Positions 55,879 through 64,000 of a stretch of DNA of 64,000 nt are shown piece after piece; within the stretch, counting starts at the first letter, position 1; each line of letters begins with the position of its first letter. Source of the stretch: Planctopirus ephydatiae (GTDB lineage Bacteria; Planctomycetota; Planctomycetia; Planctomycetales; Planctomycetaceae); NCBI RefSeq assembly GCF_007752345.1, contig NZ_CP036299.1, forward strand, positions 5,118,001-5,182,000. Direction: 5' to 3'. The notes under the pieces are model-generated. The model was not told the DNA's origin. It ran no database searches and was given only the letters and a program-made list of their open reading frames with translations. Made by a program: the position numbers and the translations under genes.

Positions 55879-56611
55879 AAATTTTCCTGACAGTACGCCG
55901 GAGTGAAGGATGTCCGGTCGTCAAATGATAGCGGGGATAATCGAGAGCGGCAGCCAAGTGACGCACAAAAGCTTCACGAACACTTGAGAGAGCGGTCGGT
56001 GCCCGTCGGTGAGCGGCCAGCGTGGAGACACGTCCATCATGGGTTCCCCAGTCCACCAGTCGCAAGGCCGGCGGGGGAATAGAGACGTTGATAAACATAC
56101 CTTGATGAGTAATGCCTCGTCGGCAGCCCGTGCCAATAAAGGCAAACTGCCCGCAGCGACCAGCCAGGCCAGGTGATTCCGGGTGTGATAGAGCCGGGGC
56201 TTTGAATTCGGTGGCTAATCCCACCAGAGCGGTTTCGAGCCTGGTGCGGTATTCGAGGAGTGACCAGCCTTTGCGATCGATGGGCAGGAGCACGTAGGCA
56301 GCGAGCTGGCCGGGAGTATGCACCCAGGTTCCGCCCGGTCGATTGAGCCACTGTGTGGGCATTTCGCGGGAAGTGAAATCCACGGGCTCGGCGAGAAGAT
56401 CTGCCCGGCTGCCCTGCCTGCCGATGGTGACAGTGGCGGGGTGTTCGCAGAAGAGGGCATAGCCTTTCGTGTCGTCGCGTGCGAGAAGTTCTTCGAGGAG
56501 TTGCTCCTGCAACCTTTGACCCGAGTCGAAATCGACCATTCCCAACAGATGGAAGTGGAGCGCTGACGACGATCTCGCAATCTGGCTCCAATTCGGGGGC
56601 GGGGTAGGCAT
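55844..56611 (-). CDS. lipB: LipB-like octanoyltransferase, catalytic dyad not evident
   Basis: This 255-residue protein has LipB features: HPATVTIGRQG, NRPGGTWVHTPGQLAAYVLLP in place of RGGxxTxHGPGQ, and RRGITHQGMFINVSI. The Lys usually in AKI is Gln155 by alignment, and the acyl-accepting Cys of NPCG corresponds to Trp188 (VDWGTHDG). Other Cys residues (153, 163) exist but not at the expected place. It may be inactive, or use another nucleophile. The gene overlaps lipA, so it is likely still involved in lipoylation. Manual alignment is the basis of the residue claims. Confidence 0.75.
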   Translation of the reverse strand: MPTPPPNWSQIARSSSALHFHLLGMVDFDSGQRLQEQLLEELLARDDTKGYALFCEHPATVTIGRQGSRADLLAEPVDFTSREMPTQWLNRPGGTWVHTPGQLAAYVLLPIDRKGWSLLEYRTRLETALVGLATEFKAPALSHPESPGLAGRCGQFAFIGTGCRRGITHQGMFINVSIPPPALRLVDWGTHDGRVSTLAAHRRAPTALSSVREAFVRHLAAALDYPRYHLTTGHPSLRRTVRKIYVFTQPAAHSA

Positions 56612-56797
56612 GGAAAATTCTGGCTGGTGAATACGAATACACAGAATCTTAAGCGGCCTGGATCAGGCGAAGGCTTCTCTGGATATTGTACCAGCAGGAG
56701 AGGCAGACAAGAGGGTTCGACGATCTGCCTGAGCAAGTTTCCCCAAGGAAAAGTGATTCAAAGCGATGCAATTGGCACAAAACACCTGAGGATGTGA

Positions 56798-57025
56798 TCA
56801 GTACTCTTCGGCATCTCCGGAGTCGTGTTGGGAATTGGAATCTGTCCGTTCCTGAAGTTCGAGAATGCGGTCTTCGTCGAGATGATCGACAATCTGGTAC
56901 TTACCATCCCACCAGCGGGAAAAATCGACGAGCTTGCACCGTTCGCTGCAGAAGGGGAAATAGGCATTCACGCTGGCTTGCGGCGCGACATGCTGACAAA
57001 TCGGGCAGGTGGTGGGCCGGATCAT
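56798..57025 (-). CDS. yacG: YacG-like zinc-binding protein (DNA gyrase inhibitor family)
   Basis: This 75-residue protein has four Cys in a treble-clef-like zinc site: TTCPICQHV, then FPFCSERCKLVDFSRWWDGKY, the YacG pattern (CxxC and CxxxC followed by LVDLGxW). YacG binds gyrase B in Escherichia coli. The frame extends 66 codons upstream without family resemblance; ATG at 57025 gives the usual size. An acidic tail follows the zinc domain. Confidence 0.8.
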   Translation of the reverse strand: MIRPTTCPICQHVAPQASVNAYFPFCSERCKLVDFSRWWDGKYQIVDHLDEDRILELQERTDSNSQHDSGDAEEY

Positions 57026-57219
57026 GGGACGTTTCCACTGAGAAGTCGTTTCCACTGAGAAACTGGGAACACACTTCTCGTGCACCAGCGGTTTGCAGGC
57101 CCACGAGAAGTATGTTTTCACATCGAACTCATCACGGAGTATATCCAGTGAAAGGCTGACTTCCCAATTGTTGACGGAGTGGAATGATCGTGGGCTCGAA
57201 GTTGTCGATGGGGATTTCA

Positions 57220-58608
57220 TCAATCTTCGGCTTTGCCATCGTCGCTCATTTTCACAATTTTGGGATCAAAGCGAGCGAGAATCTCGACGAGATCAGACTG
57301 TGCCTGCATCACATCCAGAATGTTCTTGTAAACGCCGGGCACTTCGTCGGAACCGGCCGAAATGACGCGAACGCCTTTCGCTTCGAGTTCTTTGCGAACT
57401 TTGGAAAAGTTGAATTGATCGCGGGCTTTGGTGCGGCTCATCACCCGGCCGGCCCCATGAGAAGCTGACTCGTAGCTTTCAGCGACCCCTTTGCCTTTCA
57501 CGATGAACGCCGGGTCGGCCATGGAGCCAGGAATCACTCCGAGAACACCTTGACCTGCAGGAGTGGCGCCTTTGCGATGGACAATCAGCTCGCGACCGAA
57601 ATGGACTTCTTTCCACGCAAAATTGTGGTGATTTTCGACACCAGCAATAATGCGTCCACCAAGTTTTTTGCTCACCAGACGATGAATCACATCGTGATTG
57701 GCAGCAGCAAAATCACCCATCAGATTCATGGCAGCCCAGTACTCCTGGCCAGCTTCGCTATCGAGCGACAGCCATGCCAGGCGGCCAAAGTCTTCACAGC
57801 CTCGCGGCAAACGGGCTTGCGCCATCCGGCTGTAAGTATCGCACACCGCTGCTCCCGGGCCACGGCTGCCACTGTGGCTCAACAGAGCGGTGTAAGTTCC
57901 AGCCTCCAGGCCCAGTTCAGGACTGGCTGCTGCGAGAGTCAATTCGCCGAACTCGACGAAGTGATTGCCCGAGCCGCTGGTTCCCAGTTGGCGACGGGCT
58001 TTGTCTTTATGTTCACGGGTAATGCGCGTGATGTTCCAGTCGGCATCCAGCACGGCATGATCCTGTGGCTTTTCGTGGACGGCACCCACACCAAACCGCG
58101 TACCCGCTTCAATCGCATGGCGAAAGCGTTCGAAATTCGTCGCCAATTCCGATGGTGGAACATCCAGTACAGAAAGCTTCATGCGGCAGGCAATATCCAC
58201 ACCCACGGCATAAGGCGCGACGGCATTTTCCAGAGCCAGCACACCTCCAATGGGCAGCCCATAACCGACGTGAGCATCTGGCATCAGGGCCGCACCATGA
58301 GCCATCGGCAGCAGACAGGCAGTCCGCATCTGGGCATGTGCAGCCGGGTCGATCTCCTCACCCCACGTCTTGTAAGCGGCAGGAACTTCGCGCTTGCTGG
58401 TGACAGGTTCGCTGATCAGCAGTTGGGCCAAAGCTCCACAGAACTCGTGTTCGACAAAAGCTGCAGGGTTGGCCACGACTTCGGCCAGCAGAGTTTTGAC
58501 ATTGATTTCGCGACCGTGTTCGCTGGCCTTGATCTGCTGAATGGTCTGAATGGCAGGCACGATCGCATGATCGGGAACACCGATTTTATGCAGTTGAGAA
58601 GTGTTCAT
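57220..58608 (-). CDS. rtcB: RNA-splicing ligase RtcB
   Basis: This 462-residue ligase joins RNA 2',3'-cyclic phosphate to 5'-hydroxyl ends using GTP and Mn. Conserved features are HVGYGLPIGGVLA, GVDIACRMKLSV, GSGNHFVEFGEL, HSGSRGPGAAV, HHNFAWKE, VHRKGATPA and the guanylylated His in SHGAGRVMSR. ATG at 58608 (MNTSQLHKIGVPD) fits the family. No RtcA or RtcR gene is nearby. Its stop lies about 200 bases from yacG on the same strand. Confidence 0.95.
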   Translation of the reverse strand: MNTSQLHKIGVPDHAIVPAIQTIQQIKASEHGREINVKTLLAEVVANPAAFVEHEFCGALAQLLISEPVTSKREVPAAYKTWGEEIDPAAHAQMRTACLLPMAHGAALMPDAHVGYGLPIGGVLALENAVAPYAVGVDIACRMKLSVLDVPPSELATNFERFRHAIEAGTRFGVGAVHEKPQDHAVLDADWNITRITREHKDKARRQLGTSGSGNHFVEFGELTLAAASPELGLEAGTYTALLSHSGSRGPGAAVCDTYSRMAQARLPRGCEDFGRLAWLSLDSEAGQEYWAAMNLMGDFAAANHDVIHRLVSKKLGGRIIAGVENHHNFAWKEVHFGRELIVHRKGATPAGQGVLGVIPGSMADPAFIVKGKGVAESYESASHGAGRVMSRTKARDQFNFSKVRKELEAKGVRVISAGSDEVPGVYKNILDVMQAQSDLVEILARFDPKIVKMSDDGKAED

Positions 58609-58766
58609 CTCGATCATCCAAATTCTGTTGGAAGCGCCCTCATCGGGCACGGAATGCTGTGAAGTTGTCGTCGATGTTCCGTTGGTATTGATCCATCAGT
58701 CGATGATGGCCAGCCGATTCGAAGTCAGTGGACACCGCAAAAGCTGGTGAGGTTCACCAGGTCTTC

Positions 58767-60215
58767 TCATGAGGGATTGTTTGTGGTTTCTTCTGTGGAG
58801 TGATAGCCACTGAAAATGGAGAGAATCAGTCCCAATGCAACGGCAGGAAGGACAATCAGCAGCAGTCGATCGGCATAACTGACAGCCAGATGATGCATGG
58901 CCATGCAGACCGCGACGAAGAGGATCGGCACAATCGGGTAGCCAGGCACTTTGAAGGGACGTTCGCGGTGCGGATCGACTTGCCGGAGGATCAGGACACT
59001 CAGACCCGTCAGGCCCAGAAACAGCCAGAACAGTGGGGCCGACATGGCGAATAGCGTCGAAAAACCACTGTCAAAGTTGCTCCAGGTGATCGTGGGAAGA
59101 TAAGCCATTTCCAGGAGTTGATTGAGTGCTTCCTGACCGGTTTTCGTGCCGAAGAGCAGAATCAGCCCACTGCTGACGATCCCCTGCACAATCAACGAGA
59201 TATAGGGCGATTGCCGGTGTCGTGAAAGCCAACCCAGCGGTGCGAGGAGCCTGTGTTCCTGACCAACCGCCTGATGGACGCGTGCAACGGCCAGAATCAG
59301 GCTGTTCAATCCACTGAAGGCCGAGATCGCCACAACGACATGCATGGCCCGGGCGGCGTAATCTCCCAGCATCAGCCGAAAGAGGTCGCTGGGTGGTGTT
59401 TTGGAAGCGGCCAAACCAGCGGCCCCCAGCCCTCGTAAATAAGCCAGATTGATCAGCAGGTAGAGGATCGCCACCAGCCCCAGCCCAATCCACAACGCGC
59501 GAGGAATATTCTTCCCCGGGTGATGAATTTCGGCTGCCACAAAGCCCGCATCGTTCCAGCCACCATAGGCGTACATCACCAGCAGTAAAGCGACTCCCAG
59601 ATTGGGAATCTCACTGATGACGACCGGCTGGCTGAATCCCGGATCGGCACTGCCAAAACAAAGACCTGCTACGATCAAGGCACTCAGCCCAAGGATTTTG
59701 AGCGAGACGAGAATCCATTGCACGATAGCACCGGCCTGAATCCCGATGAGGTTGATCACCGTCAAGAGGGCGACTGCCAGCATGGCACCCCAGGCGACTT
59801 GAGATGCAGCCGGAATCGCAGCAAGATCTGTTAAGAACATTCGATTGGCGAATTCGGAGAAAATCCACGCCAGAGCCCCAATGCTGCCAGTCTGTACGAC
59901 GGTGAGCTGCAGCCAGCCAAACAGAAAACCTGCGACAGGCCCATAGGCGCGTGTGAGATACCAGTATTCGCCCCCTGTTCGCGGATAAGTGGTCGCCAGT
60001 TCGGCGTAACAGAAAGCGCCCATAAGGGAAATGAGAGCGCCGGCAATCCACAGGCCCATCATCATCAGTGGGCTGCCACTCAGGAAGAGAACTGTGGGCG
60101 AGGTAAAGTAAATGGCACTGCCAATCACAATCGCCACGATGAGATTGACACCATCCGCCAGTGAAAGATGCGTTCGTGAAGGTGTTGTTTCTGGCTCCTG
60201 TGTGGTGTTCGTCAC
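58767..60215 (-). CDS. Amino acid/polyamine permease (APC superfamily)
   Basis: This 482-residue membrane protein has about twelve helices. ADGVNLIVAIVIGSAIYFTSP is the typical first helix with a broken segment, and YAELATTYPRTGGEYWYLTRAYGP and MYAYGGWNDAGFVAAEI match the LAT branch. It probably exchanges amino acids; the substrate is not predictable. It lies just downstream of the spacer shared with gspE and starts at the ATG at 60215. Confidence 0.86.
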   Translation of the reverse strand: MTNTTQEPETTPSRTHLSLADGVNLIVAIVIGSAIYFTSPTVLFLSGSPLMMMGLWIAGALISLMGAFCYAELATTYPRTGGEYWYLTRAYGPVAGFLFGWLQLTVVQTGSIGALAWIFSEFANRMFLTDLAAIPAASQVAWGAMLAVALLTVINLIGIQAGAIVQWILVSLKILGLSALIVAGLCFGSADPGFSQPVVISEIPNLGVALLLVMYAYGGWNDAGFVAAEIHHPGKNIPRALWIGLGLVAILYLLINLAYLRGLGAAGLAASKTPPSDLFRLMLGDYAARAMHVVVAISAFSGLNSLILAVARVHQAVGQEHRLLAPLGWLSRHRQSPYISLIVQGIVSSGLILLFGTKTGQEALNQLLEMAYLPTITWSNFDSGFSTLFAMSAPLFWLFLGLTGLSVLILRQVDPHRERPFKVPGYPIVPILFVAVCMAMHHLAVSYADRLLLIVLPAVALGLILSIFSGYHSTEETTNNPS

Positions 60216-60555
60216 TCTGCTTCCTAGCCTGTTGTCTGAGTTCTCAGATTCGTATCGTGCCAGCCCATCGGCCGCTTCTGAGTTTATCGTTGTCTCAATC
60301 TGAGGAAACCGTCCCGGAGGCCGACCAATTGCCAGACTTTGCTGGAAATCTGCAGAACATGCTCGCTGAAAGCCACATTTCCTGCCACCAAGGAGATGGG
60401 AGGGGTGTTATTGAACGAAGAACGAAAAAATTCATTTTGGCAATAATGATCGGTTTTGGAGCGATTGGTAAACAATTTTGATTTCTGGGGAGATCTCTAG
60501 AGAGTTGGGCCGTAGTCTTTGCGTGTGGTGTGTTGAACCGTTGCTGGGTATGTGC
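60216..60555. promoter_or_regulatory. Divergent spacer, permease / gspE
   Basis: This 340-base stretch should hold the promoters of the permease gene and of the secretion operon. An open frame runs through part of it but needs a TTG start. No distinct operator was recognised. Confidence 0.35.
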
Positions 60556-61767
60556 ATGTCGATTTCTCTCCATCCATTGACCAAAAACAATTTGAAGATT
60601 GATGGCGCGTTGGCTCGATGTCAGTTGCCCTGGGAGAACCTGAATCTGCAGGACGCCGACTTTGCTGTGCGGGCCGTCGAACAATTGCTTCGCCTGGCGA
60701 TTGATGAGCGTGCGAGTGATGTGCACCTGGTCCCCTCCCCTGCAGGATTGCAGATTGCTTTCCGGCAAGATGGATTGCTGGAGCCGATGGGGAGCTTCCC
60801 ACCTGAAGTTTCGCCACTGATCATCAATCGCATCAAAGTTCTCGCTCAACTGCTGACTTATCGGACAGACCTGCCTCAGGAAGGCCGCCTCAGGTTGCCC
60901 GAGTTTCCGGGGGAATTGCGGGCAAGTACTTTCCCGACCATTCATGGCGAAAAGGTGGTGGTGCGTCTTTTTATTGGTTCCGGTCAGTATCGAGTGCTGG
61001 ATGAGCTGGGCTATACACCTCAGGTGCAACTCGGGTTAGAGCAGGCACTGTTGCAGACCAGCGGGATGCTGCTGCTTACCGGGCCAGCCGGGAGTGGAAA
61101 AACGACGAGTGCTTATGCCTGTTTGAGGTGGCTGCAAGCGTATCGCAAGGGGCAATGCAGTCTGGTCTCGCTGGAAGATCCCGTCGAGGCGATTCTGCCT
61201 GGCGTTTCGCAGACGCAGGTTCGCAGGGGCACGGAATTCAATTATGCCCTCGGATTAAGGTCACTTTTACGGCAAGATCCGGATGTAATTTTTGTGGGGG
61301 AAATTCGCGATGCCGAGACGGCTCAGACGGCCTTTCAGGCCTCACTGGCGGGTCATCTGGTGATTTCAACATTTCATGCGGGCTCAGCGGGCGATGCGAT
61401 TTGCCGATTGACGGATCTGGGGGTCGAACCTTTTCTCCTTCGCAGCGGCTTGATTGCCGTGCTGTGCCAGCGACTCGTCAAACGACTCGCCAAAGATCGA
61501 GAGACTTCCTTTTCAACGAGGCGATACGAGGGTCGTTTTGTCGCTGCGGAACTGATGGAGCCGGAATTGCATCACCTGGCTCGACCCATTATGCGTAAAG
61601 TGAATGGCAAGCGTCTTGAGGAACTGGCAGCCCGGCATGGTTTCGTTCCCTTGCGGGAGGCACTCGAAGAGGCTGTCCGTACCGGGAAGACCGACTGGCA
61701 TGAAGTTTATCGAATTCTAGGGACTCGACCAGTGGATGAACGCCGGGATGTTAGTGAGGGATTATAG
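60556..61767 (+). CDS. gspE: GspE/PilB-type secretion ATPase
   Basis: This 403-residue hexameric ATPase powers a type II secretion or type IV pilus machine. It has DERASDVHLVPSPAGLQIAFR, Walker A GPAGSGKTTSAY, the Asp box QDPDVIFVGEIRDAETAQ, Walker B in that segment, and a His box TFHAGSAGDA. It lacks the long N-terminal domain and the four-Cys zinc finger of many GspE proteins, so it is a short form. ATG at 60556 (or 60550) starts it. Two GspF genes follow. Confidence 0.88.
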   Translation: MSISLHPLTKNNLKIDGALARCQLPWENLNLQDADFAVRAVEQLLRLAIDERASDVHLVPSPAGLQIAFRQDGLLEPMGSFPPEVSPLIINRIKVLAQLLTYRTDLPQEGRLRLPEFPGELRASTFPTIHGEKVVVRLFIGSGQYRVLDELGYTPQVQLGLEQALLQTSGMLLLTGPAGSGKTTSAYACLRWLQAYRKGQCSLVSLEDPVEAILPGVSQTQVRRGTEFNYALGLRSLLRQDPDVIFVGEIRDAETAQTAFQASLAGHLVISTFHAGSAGDAICRLTDLGVEPFLLRSGLIAVLCQRLVKRLAKDRETSFSTRRYEGRFVAAELMEPELHHLARPIMRKVNGKRLEELAARHGFVPLREALEEAVRTGKTDWHEVYRILGTRPVDERRDVSEGL

Positions 61768-61949
61768 ATTCAGATCATGGGTCTTGAACAGGGCTGTTGT
61801 TGTTGATGACTGGAGTGTTGCGTGTCCACCAACAGTTCAATCATCGATGAACTCTGATCGAATGAATTCCTTCGATTCTATATACTGATAAAATTTGTTA
61901 TATATTTCATAAGCACATAGTCACCCATTAGAAAATCTGCGGGCGAATC

Positions 61950-63038
61950 ATGTCTGCCACACAGGCTGTTGTTATCTCTTCTGCGGCACTCAGGGCTCTG
62001 AATCAAGAGCTGGCCCTATTGATTCGAGCAGGAATTCCTTTAGAAATCGGATTTCAGCAACTGGGACGGGGTTCATCGAGTGATCTCGCCCGCCTGGCGG
62101 AACGCATTGGTGAGCGATTGCAGCAGGGGCAGGCCCTCGATCTGGCGATTGCTTCAGAAAATACGCCTGAAGCTCGGCTCTACGCCACGATTGTCCAACT
62201 CGGGATTCGCAGTGGTCGACTTCCGGAAATGCTGGAATCGATGGCACATCTGGGCGATCAGATGTCGGCTGTTCGTGAAGAGTTTCACAGAGTCGCAATT
62301 TACCCGACGATCGTTCTCGTGTTGACGTATCTGTTGATCTGTGGTCTGGCGATCTGGTTCATACCCCGCTGGCTCCTCACGTTGGAAATGTTTCGTATTC
62401 AGGGGGGCTGGATCGAGGTGGCGTTGCGCTCGATTCATGACTACGCCAACTACTGGATGCCTCTGATACCGATCCTGGCGATATTTGTCCTCTGGGCCGC
62501 AGGAAGGACATCGATTGTCCGGGCAGGTCTCCTGGAAACGAGAGCCAGTGTCTGGCCTGGTTTGCAGGTAGTGAGTGGCGGACTGTCATGGCTGATCGGT
62601 CTTCCGGATGCAGTGCGGTGGGTGCAATGGCTGCATATCTGCGGCTTGCTGACAAAAGAAGGTTTGCCCATTGAAGAATGTTTGAAATCGTCAAGTTATC
62701 TGTTGGGAACGGGGCGCATGCAGCAAGATTCGCGGGAAGCGTTGCAGGCCATTTCAGCCGGCATCAGCCCGGAGGCTGCGCTCTTGCGGATTCGTGATTT
62801 ACCCCCCTTTGTGGCCGATGCTATTGAGATTGGCATTCGTACCAATTCACTCCCGGTGGCGCTGGAGTTGTCGACCGGTGTGATGTTTCGTCAGTTGCAG
62901 TCTCGCCTCGAATGGTTGTCGGGATTGATTCCGCTGGTGTTAACCTTGCTGATCGGGGGAGGTTGTGGATTGCTCTATGTGGTGGCAGTCTTCGGGCCAC
63001 TGATGGTCTTCTGGTCAGGGTTATCGCTCCAATCGTGA
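61950..63038 (+). CDS. gspF: GspF/PilC-type inner membrane platform protein
   Basis: This 362-residue protein has the GspF double-repeat layout: N-terminal ELALLIRAGIPLEIGFQQLG, three hydrophobic segments (IYPTIVLVLTYLLICGLAIW; YWMPLIPILAIFVLW; LIPLVLTLLIGGGCGLLYVV) and a second copy LHICGLLTKEGLPIEECL. It anchors the ATPase and the pseudopilus. It lies after gspE, with an AT-rich gap of about 180 bases containing TATACT and TATATT that may hold a promoter. Confidence 0.85.
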   Translation: MSATQAVVISSAALRALNQELALLIRAGIPLEIGFQQLGRGSSSDLARLAERIGERLQQGQALDLAIASENTPEARLYATIVQLGIRSGRLPEMLESMAHLGDQMSAVREEFHRVAIYPTIVLVLTYLLICGLAIWFIPRWLLTLEMFRIQGGWIEVALRSIHDYANYWMPLIPILAIFVLWAAGRTSIVRAGLLETRASVWPGLQVVSGGLSWLIGLPDAVRWVQWLHICGLLTKEGLPIEECLKSSSYLLGTGRMQQDSREALQAISAGISPEAALLRIRDLPPFVADAIEIGIRTNSLPVALELSTGVMFRQLQSRLEWLSGLIPLVLTLLIGGGCGLLYVVAVFGPLMVFWSGLSLQS

Positions 63039-63170
63039 AAAGGTATTCAAGCGTTATCCATAAAGAATCCAGGTATGTAGTATACAGACATGCATGTAGA
63101 TGCCCATCAAACGTTGAATCAATAATTATCATCGGCGATCGCGCAGTTGGGGTTTTATAGAGGATGTGAG

Positions 63171-64000
63171 ATGCCTGAATATCTCTATCAAGCGATCAAG
63201 GCGAGCGATCCTTCGCCTGGAGCATCGTCGAGAACAGCGACACGCGAAATCATCCGCGGGCGGATGAAAGCGGCCAGCGACAATCTGCTGGGGGACTTGC
63301 TGCGTGAAGAGGGATTGGAACTGATCAGTTTTGAGCGTGCCGACCGCCTGGAGTCGTTCGGGCTGGCAGTGCTCCCGATTTTCCCTGAAGTCACGACTGA
63401 TCATCGAGCACAGACGGAGATCCCGCCAGAACTCTGTTTACGCCTGCTGGCAGAAGAGAGCCCGTCCCGGAAAGACCGCAAAAAACTGCTGCATGCCTGG
63501 AAACGTTATCGACATGATCAGGATCTCGCGGCCACGATCCAGTTTGCCGGTGCGGCATTACCGGCAGATCTGGGGACATACCTCAGCGATTTACAAGATG
63601 GTCGTTTGACAACAGCCCTCTTACGCGAATTGATGCTGGCACGGGCCAGAGAAAAACTGTTTCGTCAACGAATTTTCTTTCAGATTGGAACCCCGTTCTT
63701 ATGGTACGTCGTCACAGTCATGATTCTCGTGGCTGCAGGGACAATTATTGTTCCTCGATTCAAAATGATGTTTGATGATTTCGGAACTCGCCTCCCGTTA
63801 TTTACAAGCCTGGTGATCGGATTTTATGATTTTCTGACCGGCTATTCGCTGATACTTCTTTTCCTGGTCGCACTGGCAATCGGCAGCTGCGTGATCCTGA
63901 CGCGATTCACAACCTTCGGGCGTTTATACCGCCGTTTGATGATCTATGTTCCCTTGATTGGTCGCCCGATTTATCATTTAAAGTCAGCCACCTATACAGA
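63171..64000 (+). CDS. Second GspF-like protein, 3' end outside window
   Basis: This partial protein (276 residues visible) starts MPEYLYQAIKASDP, the usual GspF start, and has a GspF-type helical N-domain, then membrane segments (PFLWYVVTVMILVAAGTIIV; YSLILLFLVALAIGSCVIL) with IYVPLIGRPIYHLKSA. A GAGG sequence lies before the ATG at 63171. Two GspF-family genes in a row suggest a duplicated platform or two subunits. The right end is cut by the window. Confidence 0.82.
   Translation, partial: MPEYLYQAIKASDPSPGASSRTATREIIRGRMKAASDNLLGDLLREEGLELISFERADRLESFGLAVLPIFPEVTTDHRAQTEIPPELCLRLLAEESPSRKDRKKLLHAWKRYRHDQDLAATIQFAGAALPADLGTYLSDLQDGRLTTALLRELMLARAREKLFRQRIFFQIGTPFLWYVVTVMILVAAGTIIVPRFKMMFDDFGTRLPLFTSLVIGFYDFLTGYSLILLFLVALAIGSCVILTRFTTFGRLYRRLMIYVPLIGRPIYHLKSATYT

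Noticed and set aside
57550-58662. 370-residue plus-strand frame opposite rtcB
   Set aside because: rtcB has all catalytic motifs on the minus strand; this frame is a shadow.

Overview
The window looks like a chromosomal segment of a planctomycete, probably from the Planctopirus/Planctomycetaceae side of the phylum. This is inferred from gene content. There is a DUF1559 pseudopilin-like protein with an H-x-DG tail, a large Ser/Thr kinase with one membrane helix, an exported protein with a CX4CH haem-like motif, many short lipoproteins, two adjacent clpP genes near tig, and a PUFA-synthase-like megasynthase beside an OleA-type condensing enzyme. Coding is dense, on both strands and mostly moderately GC-rich. 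The visible exception is an AT-richer block at about 49.9-52.6 kb.

Layout. 0.1-1.7 kb: DUF1559 protein, small lipoprotein and a terminator. 1.8-7.6 kb: gluQRS, divergent from an SbcD-like/YhaN-like pair. 7.9-9.6 kb: a DUF3050 protein and an unknown protein. 9.7-13.3 kb: clpP1, clpP2, tig and tRNA-Gly, all on the minus strand, with clear terminators. 13.8-16.0 kb: a Flp-like pilin, a membrane-anchored or secreted guanyl RNase with a barstar-family protein, and a receiver-like protein. 16.2-19.6 kb: a parvulin lipoprotein and an MFS transporter. 19.7-31.4 kb: a lipid locus with an ANL acyl-activating enzyme, an aldehyde-dehydrogenase-fold reductase, a 2274-residue Pfa-like synthase and OleA; a small aspartic-protease cassette sits between the first two. 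31.5-41.2 kb: HD phosphohydrolase, exported haem-motif protein, lipoprotein, YCF48/CBM9-like protein, moaA, a DUF3592 protein and a TIM-barrel isomerase. 41.3-49.7 kb: Ser/Thr kinase with a beta-helix sensor, phosphodiesterase, PIN-PhoH protein and a Tat-exported chlorite-dismutase-family protein. 49.9-52.3 kb: an AT-rich nuclease/NTPase gene cut by one in-frame stop. 52.7-60.2 kb: HD-like protein, GT87-like membrane protein, lipA/lipB, yacG, rtcB and an amino-acid permease. 60.5-64 kb: the start of a type II secretion or type IV pilus operon (gspE, gspF, second gspF running off the end).

The most interesting points are these: (i) the nuclease-NTPase whose Walker A and Walker B motifs lie on opposite sides of a TAA-ATG junction, a candidate defence system; (ii) the Pfa-like/OleA/acyl-reductase lipid locus; (iii) an SbcD homologue that has lost most metal ligands but is still fused by overlap to an intact YhaN-like ATPase; (iv) the RNase Sa-like/barstar pair; (v) a LipB-like protein without the usual Lys/Cys dyad next to an intact LipA; and (vi) two families of dispersed palindromic repeats, one of which has been absorbed into the megasynthase reading frame.
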